Source: Amphimedon queenslandica
Lineage: Eukaryota > Porifera > Demospongiae > Haplosclerida > Niphatidae
Assembly (NCBI RefSeq): GCF_000090795.2
Contig: NW_003546348.1
Span: 2,249-46,666, forward strand
Direction of reading: 5' to 3'
DNA length: 44,418 nucleotides
Shown: piece by piece, positions 32,507-42,978 of the stretch
How the letters are laid out: each line of letters starts with the position of its first letter
Numbering within the stretch: position 1 is the first letter of the stretch
Notes under the pieces: generated by a model
What the model was told of the DNA's origin: nothing
The model's database searches: none
What the model saw: the letters and a program-made list of their open reading frames with translations, nothing else
Position numbers and translations under genes: made by a program

Positions 32507-33858
32507 TCAGTCTCTTTTCTTTACTTTCCATTTCCTTAGCATTAACTTATCCCATCCATCAAATCGCTTGTTAACAACGTAATGAATGACAAATGGTATT
32601 CCCATTATGATTGTCATGCATAAAGTTGCTTGTATCCAGTAGTAAATAACAGCTGTACATAGCACGAGCCATCCCACCAATAATGCTAAAATCTTCAGTC
32701 GTGACATCAAAGTCTCTCTCAGAACAGGGCCAGGGAACGAATTGGTCTCATAAAACTGTGTCAGTAGTTCATCTTTTTCACGCCATCTCTTCTTTAGCCA
32801 TTCACCTAGCTCTTCATCTGATGAAGGCAGGCTTGATGATGGATGATACTTGATATGAAAATGAATTTCCTTAGGCCAATGACCTTTCAAAAAAGTAAAA
32901 TTAAAAAGAAAAAAGAAATGCATACTTACCTTTTACAAGCTGGCTTTCTCCTTGAGGTATGTCTCCAATATATCCAATAGAAACGTCACACACATCAAAA
33001 TAAGGATACCTGTTCTCTTCTTTTAAAGTCCTTACGCATTTAACAAAACCGGTTGTTCGTGGATGCAGGACGCATTTATTGAGAGGCAAGTTATTCTTAA
33101 GGGCATAGTCTTTATCACGCTGTCTATTCCCTGGAGACAAGTCTGTACCTTCAGGAAAGATTACCAATTCCATGGGAAATTTCATATCAGCGTAGTACTG
33201 AATTGATTCGGTAAGATGCACTTCGTCTTCTGCCCACTTTCTTTTTAAAAATATGAAATTTAATAATTGCGTTCCCGGGCCTATACATCAAAAATGGAAA
33301 GTTACGCTGTGTCCTGCTTAGTAAATTATCCTTTTAATTGCTTACCAAAAATCGGTACACTCTTTAATGAGGACTTGAGAATGATGCGAACATTTCCAAG
33401 TCGTCCAACATGTCGAAGCATTGTAAAGAGGAAGAACCAGTCAAAACGAGTCCTGTGATTCAGTATTATTAAAGTTGGAACACTTTTAGATACTTTCTTC
33501 AGGTCACCAACTAATTTCATTCTTATGCCTAAAAGTTCTTTTTTAAAAAAGGAAAAAAATCATGGCCAATTTTTATAGCTTAACTTACCAAACAAACCCT
33601 AAAATAAGATGGATAAAGATAATAAATATTAATAATTAAGTTATAAATATTAATAATTAAGTTATAATTATTATTCATTGCCTCACTCACAGAGACTAAA
33701 TGTGTCCAAAAATAGAGTATACCAGACACATAGACGGTGTGGAGGCCAGGACTAATGAAGAATGTGAGAATAGCTGGAATGAAGAGAACATGAAGCCCAA
33801 ATACAGCAGTTATTACTATGAGCAATACAAAACATACACCTTTCAGCATCGAGGCCAT
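32507..33858 (-). CDS. LCLAT1: LCLAT1-like acyltransferase C
   Basis: Five exons join in frame to 362 residues: 33858-33691, microexon 33598-33589, 33528-33346, 33280-32930 and 32883-32507. All canonical PlsC motifs are present: NHRTRFDWFF, FPEGTDLSPG and LHPRTTGF, as in vertebrate LCLAT1. N-terminal hydrophobic helices (VCFVLLIVITAVFGLHVLF) and a C-terminal pair anchor it in the membrane. The 3' exon (HIKYHPSSSLPSSDEELG, KKRWREKDELL) is nearly the same as in copies A and B, while the upstream exons are more divergent and canonical. Introns within the catalytic region (33281-33345 and 32884-32929, the latter 46 bp) are absent from A and B. The likely substrate is lysocardiolipin or a lysophospholipid. 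Its promoter is divergent from copy D. Confidence 0.9.
33589..33598 (-). other. 10-nt microexon of acyltransferase C
   Basis: Minus-strand ttttag|GGTTTGTTTG|gtaagt, phase 0 in and phase 1 out, encoding Gly-Leu-Phe plus G. It joins THLVS to GIRMKLVGD. Confidence 0.85.
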
Positions 33859-34374
33859 AATTAATTATAGACCACCCAGAGTGAGAATTGCAAAAGCTAT
33901 GAATTTCATTAATTTTATATACGATATCCGCCCACGCACCATAATTGGCTGCCATTTTGGTTGGCAAGTTTGTTAAGGAAGTCAATGGAGGCACGAAGAA
34001 AATGCCTCACTTACCTGCTGTAGCTCTATCAATAGCTAAAAAGTGCTTGTTATAAGAAAGAATAGCTACCTTTAAGCTTAAGCTTATCCTGTGAAAGATT
34101 TGGTCAAATTCGCTCCAGAATTCTTAATACAGGTTTGTTTTTATGTCGTCCCGTTTGCTCTCCATTGAAAGTTGCCAACCAAAATGGCGGCCGGAATTTA
34201 TTTCATTGTAAACCACGCCTTACAACCGTAATAGTCTTCTTACGCAAGCAATTCTCTTTAACTCTGCAGATCTGGGTGGTCTATTAGCTAGATTTATGCA
34301 TAGGACTCCTCCCTAGACTTCCCATTTAATTGCAGCACACAGACATCACACCATATTGGATTGAAAGGGAAAGC
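33859..34374. promoter_or_regulatory. Divergent promoter of acyltransferases C and D
   Basis: 516 bp between the two divergent start codons. It contains CGCCCACGC (33929-33937), ccacgcc (34213-34219) and a 20-bp inverted repeat with one mismatch: 33948-33967 and 34172-34191. Each arm contains an AAAATGGC(A/G)GC core like a YY1 site, facing outward in opposite senses. No open frame or RNA is evident. Confidence 0.6.
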
Positions 34375-36697
34375 ATGAGTGAGCCTGAGCCTCAGCCTGA
34401 ATCTGCACGCCATGTCTATCACAGAGGCTTCCCTCTCGATGACAAGACACGTCCGTCTCTCTTTCATCGTCTGATGCGGACCACAGGGTTCAGAATATTC
34501 TGGGCACTGTTTATCATAGCGTTCAGCACAGTTCCTGTTACCTTCCTCACCATCTATGTCTTCTCTATCGGGATACTTGGCATAGTCGGGCACAGGAAAC
34601 TGAGGACTTTTAGTGACTGGTCCATTAGATCATGGCTTAATTCCATGGCTGTGAGTGATTTAACTGATTTTATCAACAGTATGACAATGTGTTTGATTAA
34701 CAATACAGCATCATGTGTATCGATTAATGTGTTTTCCCCTTCTTTAAGCTGTTTACTATTGCTTATTGCTCTAACGCCTAATGACAAACTAGTTTATCAC
34801 TGCTAAATGTGATAATGAAACTGTTAACAACACAATTACAGCCCACTCTTTAATAGCAATTAATTCACTATTGTAAACATCGATTTCTCTTATTTTTTGT
34901 ATGTTTTTCCTCCTACATTGCTACTGAAACAGTTTATCACCAGTAAGTCATGAGGAAAGAAATGAGACAGAGAGAGAGGAACAGCTATGCATGAAGTATA
35001 GCTTCACCTATTTCCTCCCTCCTCTCTCTCTCTCTCTCTCTCTCTTCTTTTAGGGTACATTCTAGGTATAAAAGTGAAAATTTACGGAGATAGCCGAAGA
35101 TTTGATAAACACTGTCTCTTTATTTTGAACCATCGCTGTCATTTTGACTGGATGTTCTTTTGGGATGTAGCTGGGAAGCTGGGCAACCTCAGCTGGTGGA
35201 TGGTAATGCTTAAGAACTCGTTAAAACGTGTACCGATTGCTGGTTAGTGAACTTCTTTGTGTAGCTAAGTAGAGAAAAGAAAGGAATGTAATTTATTTTT
35301 TAAGATGGATTAATTGATTGTTATTAAATTATGATGCAGCAGGGTTTTCCACAAAGCATGCTAAGTGAACTGAAAAGGCTTCTTGAGCTGACAAGCCATA
35401 TGATAGCATAACAGTTATTAGAGATGCTTTAAAATTTATAGACAATTCAATTTTGATGGAATCACTACATGGTATATGTAGCAAAAGATATTAAAAAATG
35501 GAGAATTTTTTTTAGTAATTTTTGGCAAAATTTGGCTAAACACACTGTACTATAGTACAGGGACTTTGGCCTGATTTTTGAGTAACTTTAAACATTTGTA
35601 AAAAAAATCCAAATTTGATCATAATTAGTTCAAAGTTGCTACACAACATTAAGAAATTTATATGTATCAGAAAAAGTTATAAAATGAAAAAATCTCTCCT
35701 AGTCATTTTAGTAAAATACCCTGTACTACAGTATCAACCAGATTTTTGAGCAACTCAAAAATTTGCCAGCAAGCACTATGCTGAAATCCTATGGAAAACC
35801 CTGCAATGCATGCTTCTCTTTTCTTCTATTGTTCACATTCACTTCTCTCCTCTCTATCAAGGTTGGGCAATGCAGTATCGTAACTATGCCTTCTTGTCAA
35901 GAGACTGGGAATCGGACTACAAAGAGTTTGCTTGGAAGTTCCATTATCTCAATGCCACCGGAGAGCCTTACCAGTTCCTCATGTTCCCCGAGGGACGCGA
36001 TCTCACACCAATCCACCAGAAAAAATCCGACCAGTTTGCAGCCGAGAAGAGCCTACCAAGATATGAGTACACGCTCCATCCAAAGACCAAAGGTTTTGTG
36101 TACGTCATTAAGGCACTAAAGAAAGGTCGCCTCGAGTCTGTGTATGATATGACAGTTGGATACCCTGACGTACTTTCAGCAACAGAGATTGAGTTCCTCT
36201 CTGAGGGACGTATTCCTAGCGAGGTTCACTATCATGTCAAGAAATACAACATTTCGGAATTACCCGAGTCGGAAGAAGAGTTAGAGGCGTGGCTACGTCA
36301 GAGATGGGCTGAGAAAGAGGAGAGACTGAGACTTTTTTACAAGCATCGCAAGTTTGTCCAGCTACCCTGTGACGATAAAGAGATACAGAATGGGACGAGT
36401 AGGAATGCTCATGAGACATCAAATGGTAACAGTTCTCATGTCATACCCTCCCCTGAGGTCAAGCTTTATTTCCCGTGGTGTCAACTACTGGAAGGATTGA
36501 TTTTCCTATTATTTCTGTCCGGCGGTAGTTTGCTACTGTGCTATTATTCGTGGATTGGTATAATAGCACTTCTTGCCTCGTTTGTTCTCAATGGATATTT
36601 TTGTACATATCATGGTAAAATGGACTATCTAATAATGGATCATTTTAGAAAGACTTGTGCCGAGTTCCTACCAGAAGACTATAAAAAGGAAGACTAG
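34375..36697 (+). CDS. LCLAT1: LCLAT1-like acyltransferase D
   Basis: Exons 34375-34650, microexon 34933-34942, 35054-35242 and 35862-36697 join in frame to 436 residues. PlsC motifs: NHRCHFDWMFF (HX4D), FPEGRDLTP and LHPKTKGF; YDMTVGYPD and HVKKYNISELPESEEELEAW also match human LCLAT1 closely. Membrane helices are at about 45-80 (IFWALFIIAFSTVPVTFLTI) and 360-410. The last region adds a polar insert before the C-terminal helices that copies A-C lack. It is transcribed opposite to the other three and is the most diverged, so it probably predates the A-B duplication. The start ATG is chosen at the first Met before the Glu/Pro-rich N-terminus; an upstream in-frame Met at 34330 is possible. A poly(A) signal follows at 36716. 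Confidence 0.92.
34933..34942 (+). other. 10-nt microexon of acyltransferase D
   Basis: gaaacag|TTTATCACCA|gtaagt, phase 0 in and phase 1 out, encoding Phe-Ile-Thr plus the first base of Arg. With it, the segment from SWLN to YGD has the same length as human LCLAT1; without it the frame breaks. Confidence 0.85.
35018..35045. repeat. (CT)n tract in acyltransferase D intron
   Basis: CT repeat forming the polypyrimidine tract of the acceptor at 35052-35053. Confidence 0.85.
35440..35770. repeat. Dispersed repeat, subfamily II, in acyltransferase D intron
   Basis: Two inverse-orientation copies within intron 3 (35243-35861). The palindrome at about 35543-35562 has one mismatch (cactgtactatagtacaggg). 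The remainder of the intron shows nothing recognisable. Confidence 0.88.
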
Positions 36698-36715
36698 GCC
36701 GTATAGAGAGAGAGA

Positions 36716-36721
36716 AATAAA
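36716..36721 (+). terminator. Poly(A) signal of acyltransferase D
   Basis: AATAAA 19 nt after the stop codon, so the 3' UTR is very short. Confidence 0.6.
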
Positions 36722-36983
36722 TATTTTTGAGCTAGCATGTTTTTCTAGAGTGCTGCTTTTTTGTTGTGTTATATATTTTGTATGTATCTATATTTAGCTG
36801 ATGTTATTTTTGGCAGGTCTTTTAGTAAAAAAAATTAATAATAAAAAATAATAAAATTTTATAACTAGATTAATTGTATGTCACGTGATGATGATTGTGG
36901 TCGATCTTGCCGTCTTCTTACGCTTATTAGTTATTAGTGCTTTTAGCTGATTCAGCAAGTCTTTACCAGATCAACAAAAAGTC

Positions 36984-39900
36984 ATGTCTTCATCTTCAGT
37001 AGTTAGCAGTGATGCTGGCAGCTATCCTAGCAGGGATCCAAACTCCATGTCACTTGATTACTACAACAGTGAGTTCACTAACGAATTCTGTCACGAAATT
37101 TAGCATATATGCACATTACAATCTCTTTTTGTTTAGGTTTTTCATCTTCAAGCCATTCTTCTCATCATCGTGTGATAAGCCGCTCATCCCATTCCCCACG
37201 TTCATCTTTCTCTCCTCTGTCTTCTTCTGTACGCATTAACAATCCCACTACACTATCTGCGAAGAATCCTTCAGACTCTATCATTCTAAATGAAGCTCGA
37301 GGTTCCCATAACTCTTCATCTTCTCTTCAAGTCTCCTCCTCCTCCTCTTACGATAGACACCCTCATCCTCGTACCTTTCCCATCTCCCCTACGGGTCGTC
37401 ATAGTGACAGGAGGCCACACCCTCCAGACGAGCTCCAAACCATGATACAGACGGCAAGTAGTTGCTATCATGCGTTGGATTACAATCAAATGATATTCGT
37501 CTTACAGTCCGTGAAACTCACTCCAGATCTGGAACCGATTGAGGCCATGGCGGTCAGCTTTGGTTTGGGTTTGGGGTATTTCAAGCTCTCGTCCTACGAG
37601 ACCTCAATGCTTCACTTTTTAAAGATGGAGACGCTAGCAAAAGAAGAGGAGGGGAAAGCAGGAGAGACTTCTAACTTGGCACTAGTTAGCTATTATCTTG
37701 CCGAGTTGGAATACAGTCAGAATAAGTTTCTCTCGGCTGCTGGTTATTTTGAAATATCCGCCAAATCATATGTTACCAAAGGAGCAGACGTGGGCGCCAC
37801 TTTATACAATGTCCACATTCCCTCCCTCTCATCTCTCTATTGTAAGTGTGGGACGGCACTCCGCTACGGGTCAAAGGTTATGGAAGCCATTAAAGCTTTC
37901 CGCAAGGGAGTGGATCTGGCGAACTCCTCTTGTGACTGGGAAGACAAACTATCCGCCCACACGAGCTTAGGAAACCTCTATCAGAGTCTCGGAGAATTCA
38001 GTAAAGCCGTTAATGAGTATCAGGAAACTCTGAAACTCTCGGATAAATTAGAAGACTATGTCTCGCTAGGTTGGGCTCATGGTAATGTTGGCAATGCATA
38101 TCTTGGACTGGGAAATATAGATAAAGCACTTGGTCATTTGAGAACTGCTCTTGAGCTTACTTTAGAGCATGAGCCAGTCCCTCAGGCTATTGGGAGAGCT
38201 TATAATAACTTGGGGACTGCCTATCAGTCAGCAAACTGCTATGATAAAGCAAGGGAATATTATGAACTAGGACTTAATCAGGCAATTTATGGGAATGATC
38301 TGCCAGGACAAGCAAGGTTAGTTTGTGACTAATAATTGTCAAAAATTGTGATAATTGTGTTATTGTCAAATAGTTTAATAACTTTTTTAGTTACAAGTGT
38401 TTAAAAAATAATGCCAATACCATAGAATTTCTCTCCTAATTATTTAATTTTTATCTTTATAGGGTATATGGTAATCTTGGTAATCTCCTTATGCTTGAGA
38501 ACAAATACTCTGAAGCTATAGTTCATTACACAGAGACACTGACCATCAGTAAAGACAGGGCAACACACGTCACTGCATACCACAACAGAGGGTGTGCCAG
38601 ATTCGAAAGAGCAGAAGAAGAAAGACAGAAATACCTAAGAGATGGTGTAGGTAATGCAGAGCTTACTACTGGAAAGAAATCAAATTTAATATTCATTGGA
38701 GCTGACGTGAAAGACTCAGAAGAAGAACACAAGTTTGTTATGTTGCCTGATTCCCTAATCAAGCATTATCGGGACTCCCAGTCCGACCTAGAGAGAGTTG
38801 TGAAGCATCACGAGCAGACCTTCAGAGACATCAAAGGATCTCAAAGAGGACTGAGTCTCTCTGTCTCTCTCTTTGAGACAAACGTCCGTACGTTCCAAAG
38901 ACTACAAGACTGCTCGTTCTATCTCGACCAATGGAAGCAGGCCCTAGTGTGTGCAGAGCAGTGCCGCTCACGTACTCTAGGAGAGCTACTCTTAGGCAAG
39001 CACTCAAATCATCTCAAGTACTCATTCCGTACTCCATTGGACCTGCCTCAGATTATCAGTATAGTCAAGGATCAGAGCCTGCCAGTAGTGTATATGACTT
39101 ACACTGGGTCTCGCATACTCATTTGGCTCCTCATCCCAGTTGAGGACCAACCAATGAGTGTTTCTATTAATCTCTCACAGGTCGCCCTAGAGCCAGAGCA
39201 GTTTGATGGCAAGTCGTTTGATCACTTGGTCAAACAGTCACTGGGTGAGACTCTCATTGATGATAACTTCAATATGTATGATACGATAGACTACGAAACT
39301 CACACATTGCTCAATGACCTTCACTCGCTCATTGCCTCTCCTTTACTTCGGTTGCTCAAGTCTGTCGTCCTTCCGGAGCACTTCTCCTCGTTGCAAGACT
39401 TGATCCTAATATGTGACAGTCACACTAATCTCATTCCTATTGCTGCGCTTCAGGATAGTAGCTCCAGACGTTTTCTTGGAGATGACTTCCGTTTCCATTC
39501 AATGAGTTCTTTGCTAACATTAGGAATCATGCAGCAGCTTCCATCTCCACTTGTCACCCTCCCATTGGACCCTATCAATACTTGTATAGTTGGGAATCCA
39601 TTCACTTCGCCTTTTCAGTATCAAGGCAATACCTGGAACCTTGGGCGATTGCCTTATGCCGAGGAAGAGGCTCAGCGTGTGGCGCACACTCTAGGAGCTG
39701 TGCCCCTCCTTGGTAAAGAGGCCATGAAGAATGTTGTCCTCTCTAAGATTAAACACTCTAAGATAGTTCATCTTGCCACTCACGGGAATGCCTCGTCTGG
39801 GTTTCTCATTTTCTCAGGCTCCAGTCCCATCTCAGTTGCAACAGACCCAGAGTTTGCAAAGTCCGTCCTTCTGGTTACACAGGATATTGAGACCCTCACC

Positions 39901-42833
39901 ATCCCTGCAGCTCTAGTGGTACTGAGTAGCTGTGATAGTGGCCGTGGTATTGTAAAGATGGACGGCATACAAGGAATAGCCCGGTCCTTTTTGCTAGCAG
40001 GTGCTCAGTCTGTCCTTACGTCTCTATGGAGAGTCCCTGATGAGTCTGCCGCGTTCTTTATGCATTTCTTTTATCAGTATTTGGTCGATGGTCTGCCTAG
40101 CTTTAGAGCGCTACAGAAGGCGTGTCACAGCATTCGTTGCTATGCTAAGTACAGCGGGTACATACACTGGTCTGGCTATCAGCTGCAAGGGAGGGAGATT
40201 CAGTTTGAGAAGAATACGTCTGCCCAAGAGAAGAGGAATGAGCTACAAAAGAGGATCGGAGATCCTAGCTCTTTCCCTCAATTGAATGAGCTGTTAAAGA
40301 TTAAGCAGAGCCTTTTGGTTGATTCTAATTATGTCCCAAGGATATCAGAGAGTATTGGTTTTGATAATAATAAAAAGAGAGAGCTAAAGCTACAGAAAGC
40401 ACTATTATATCCGCAAAGAGCTGATGTTCAAGTGAGCTATATTATTATACATGAAGTTACTCAAAAATATTTTGGCAAAAATGACTACGAGAGAATTCTC
40501 AATTTTTATACTTTTTCCTGATACATATACATGTTCTTATGTTGTGTAGCAAGTTTCAGTTGATTCTGATCAAATTTGGATTTTTTAGGAATTTTTAAAA
40601 TCGCTCAAAAATTGGGCCAAAGTCCCTGTACTATAGTACAGGGTTTTTGACCAAATTTCGCCAAAAATGACTAGGAGAGAATTCTTCATTTTTATAATAT
40701 ATTCTGATACATATACATGTTCTTATGTTGTGTAACAAGTTTCAGTTGATTCCGATCAAGTTTGGATTTTTTATGAATTTTTAAAATTACTTGAAAATCG
40801 GACCAAAGTCCCTGTACTATAGTACAGGGTTTTTGACCAAATTTCACCAAAAATGACTAGGAGAGAATTCTTTATTTTTATAATATTTACTGATACATAT
40901 ACATGTTCTTATGTTGTGTAGCAAGTTTCAGTTGAATCCGATCAAATTTGAACTTTTTACAAATTTTAAAATTACTCAAAAATTAGGCCAAAGTCCCTGT
41001 ACTATAATAGTATTTTGTCAAAAATGACTTAGAGAGAATTCTCCCCTTTTATAATTCTTCTGATGCATAGTGTATCAACTTTAATCATTATTTATATTTA
41101 TATTTATTTTTTATTAGTTGCTGGTAGGTACTTTAGGATCATGTCCTCAGGAAGTAGCAAAGGATTATATTTTCAGTACCCATTCCTTATACAAAGGTGG
41201 AATATACTGGATACCTGGTCATTCACCTGATCTCACTACTGCAGCTCTCCAACATATTGAAGAGGTAATATTTGTATCTAATATTATTTACCTATATATT
41301 TGCAGACAATTAAATTTTAAGAGTTTGTGGATGCAAAATTTAAGTTCGCAAATAATGCATGACTTTTGCAAAAAATTTTGCCAAATGAGCTGGTTGCACA
41401 GTATATTTCTTATTTAGCGTGTAAAAATACATGTAATTTTTAAATTCAATTACCACCATATTTTTATTTTTATTTTTTTACCTCAGTCTGTTTGCCCCGG
41501 AAGATCCCTTGAAGATTTCTTTGACACTCAAACGGAGCAGATACTGCTAGTCTTGGACTCGTTCCATTCCCTCCCTCTTATCCAGAGACCCCTCAAGAAG
41601 CTCATGCTCACCACCAAATGCAATGTCCACATACTCCTAACTACCAGCCTCTCCTCCACTCCAGAGACACTAGGAGAGCAGTGTCATTACAGCCTCACTC
41701 GTGGATATCAGACTCACAGTATCAAACCAGTTCACTGCCTCTCTGCCTCTCAGAGACTCATTTATAATGTAGTGAGCCAGTTTGATCTTGCTCCTATGAA
41801 TGATGAGCAAAAGATATTTAATCTCATGGAGGAATTAGCCTGTGGGCAGCCGCCACTGATTAATATCACTAATTCCCTGTTAACTGATTCCATTAGGATG
41901 TCATCTTCTTCGATCTCTGAGACTTTAAAGAAGTTTAATCAAGAGGTTATTATTAAGACTTTTAATGAGATTGCAGCTGCAAGATTCAGAGAAGAAAAGG
42001 CCGATCCAGACGCTAAGCAAAAGTCATTGGATGAAATTCGAGCTCTTTCCTTAAGAATAGGAGGATTTGGCTCACTGAAGAAATCCAGTGATGTGACAGA
42101 GTCGCATGTCTCTGATACCATTCACAAAACGGCCATCATTTATGCTCACGAGTTAATAGGCTTTGCTAAATTGGATCCATTGGAGCACCTTATCCTTTGC
42201 TGCTTATGCTTCCTCTACTGCACTCCAGTGCATAGCTCTATCATTGATGGACTCAAGGAAAAAATCAATGAAATTTATCAAGACTTGCCGGAAGGAGAAT
42301 ATATTGAAAAGGCTGCATGTACTTGGAACAATCTAGTTAAGTTTAATTTCATAGTCCACTACCCTCACCCTGTCGTTCAGGCCCCACACCAAGAAACCTG
42401 TACAGAAGATGACATTTATTATATTGTGCCTCCAGTTGTTTGCGAGGCTGTCCAGCTATCACTGGATGAGAGTGATAAGATTGTAGTCTCTTCCTTGCTC
42501 CATTATGTACTCGTTAGTTTAGGAAATGAATTTGAGGACAAGTATAGAATAATTAATGATGAAGAAGAGAAAGGATCTCTAAGCCTAGACAATAATGAAG
42601 AGAAGAAATCTAACCCAATGTTTAGATTGCCATCTCCAGTTCCTACCAGTTCAAATTATTTGCTCTTGCATTGTATTGCACTGCACGGTTTCTTGTTAAA
42701 AGTGATATCTGACGATTTCAAGCTGTATGGTAGAGACGTCATAACAACTGTTGCGAAGGACTACATCAAAGAAAAGCTTAGAGTACGAAGAGAAGATGCA
42801 TTTGCAGAATTGGTCATGGATATGATTTTGTAA
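36984..42833 (+). CDS. TPR-CHAT protein with degenerate STAND NTPase
   Basis: Five exons, 36984-37068, 37137-38316, 38463-40431, 41118-41264 and 41487-42833, join in frame to 1575 residues. A Ser-rich N-terminus (1-130) precedes tetratricopeptide repeats (about 150-560; SAHTSLGNLYQSLGEFSKAV, WAHGNVGNAYLGLGNIDKAL). A CHAT domain (about 620-1010), a caspase-like clan CD fold, follows with the catalytic His in HLATHG (about 862) and Cys in VLSSCDSG (about 912), both intact. TPR plus CHAT resembles metazoan TTC28. The last 500 residues look like a STAND/NB-ARC ATPase: GTLGSCPQE in place of GxxGxGKT (1082-1090), GGIYWI, Walker B-like ILLVLDS (1146-1152) and ACGQPPL in place of CGGLPL (1245-1251), then a helical region. 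The P-loop lysine is missing. The exon 3 donor at 40432 is used because translation beyond it enters a repeat. Confidence 0.85.
40440..41065. repeat. Dispersed repeat, subfamily II, tandem array with palindromes
   Basis: A little over three tandem copies fill the intron between 40431 and 41118. Two carry the perfect 20-bp palindrome ccctgtactatagtacaggg (40624-40643 and 40810-40829), giving a period of 186 bp. The reading frame of the preceding exon continues about 90 bp into the array, which is an artefact. Confidence 0.95.
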
Positions 42834-42839
42834 AATAAA
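42834..42839 (+). terminator. Poly(A) signal of the TPR-CHAT gene
   Basis: AATAAA begins directly after the stop codon. The spacer to the CLPTM1 start is only 145 bp, so the 3' UTR must be minimal. Confidence 0.5.
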
Positions 42840-42978
42840 ACATAAAATTAATGTATTATAAATTTTAATTTTGACTTTTTAAAGGAAAATAATTCAGATC
42901 TAATTTGTGACGTTTTTATAGGCGTTCTTTACTGCATGCCACGTGTTTAATAGTTTAGGTTTCACCACAAAGGTCAAA

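Noticed and set aside
40432-40521. C-terminal extension of the CHAT exon
   Set aside because: The frame stays open past 40431 only because it runs into the dispersed repeat; a gtgagc donor and the in-phase exon at 41118 explain the gene better.
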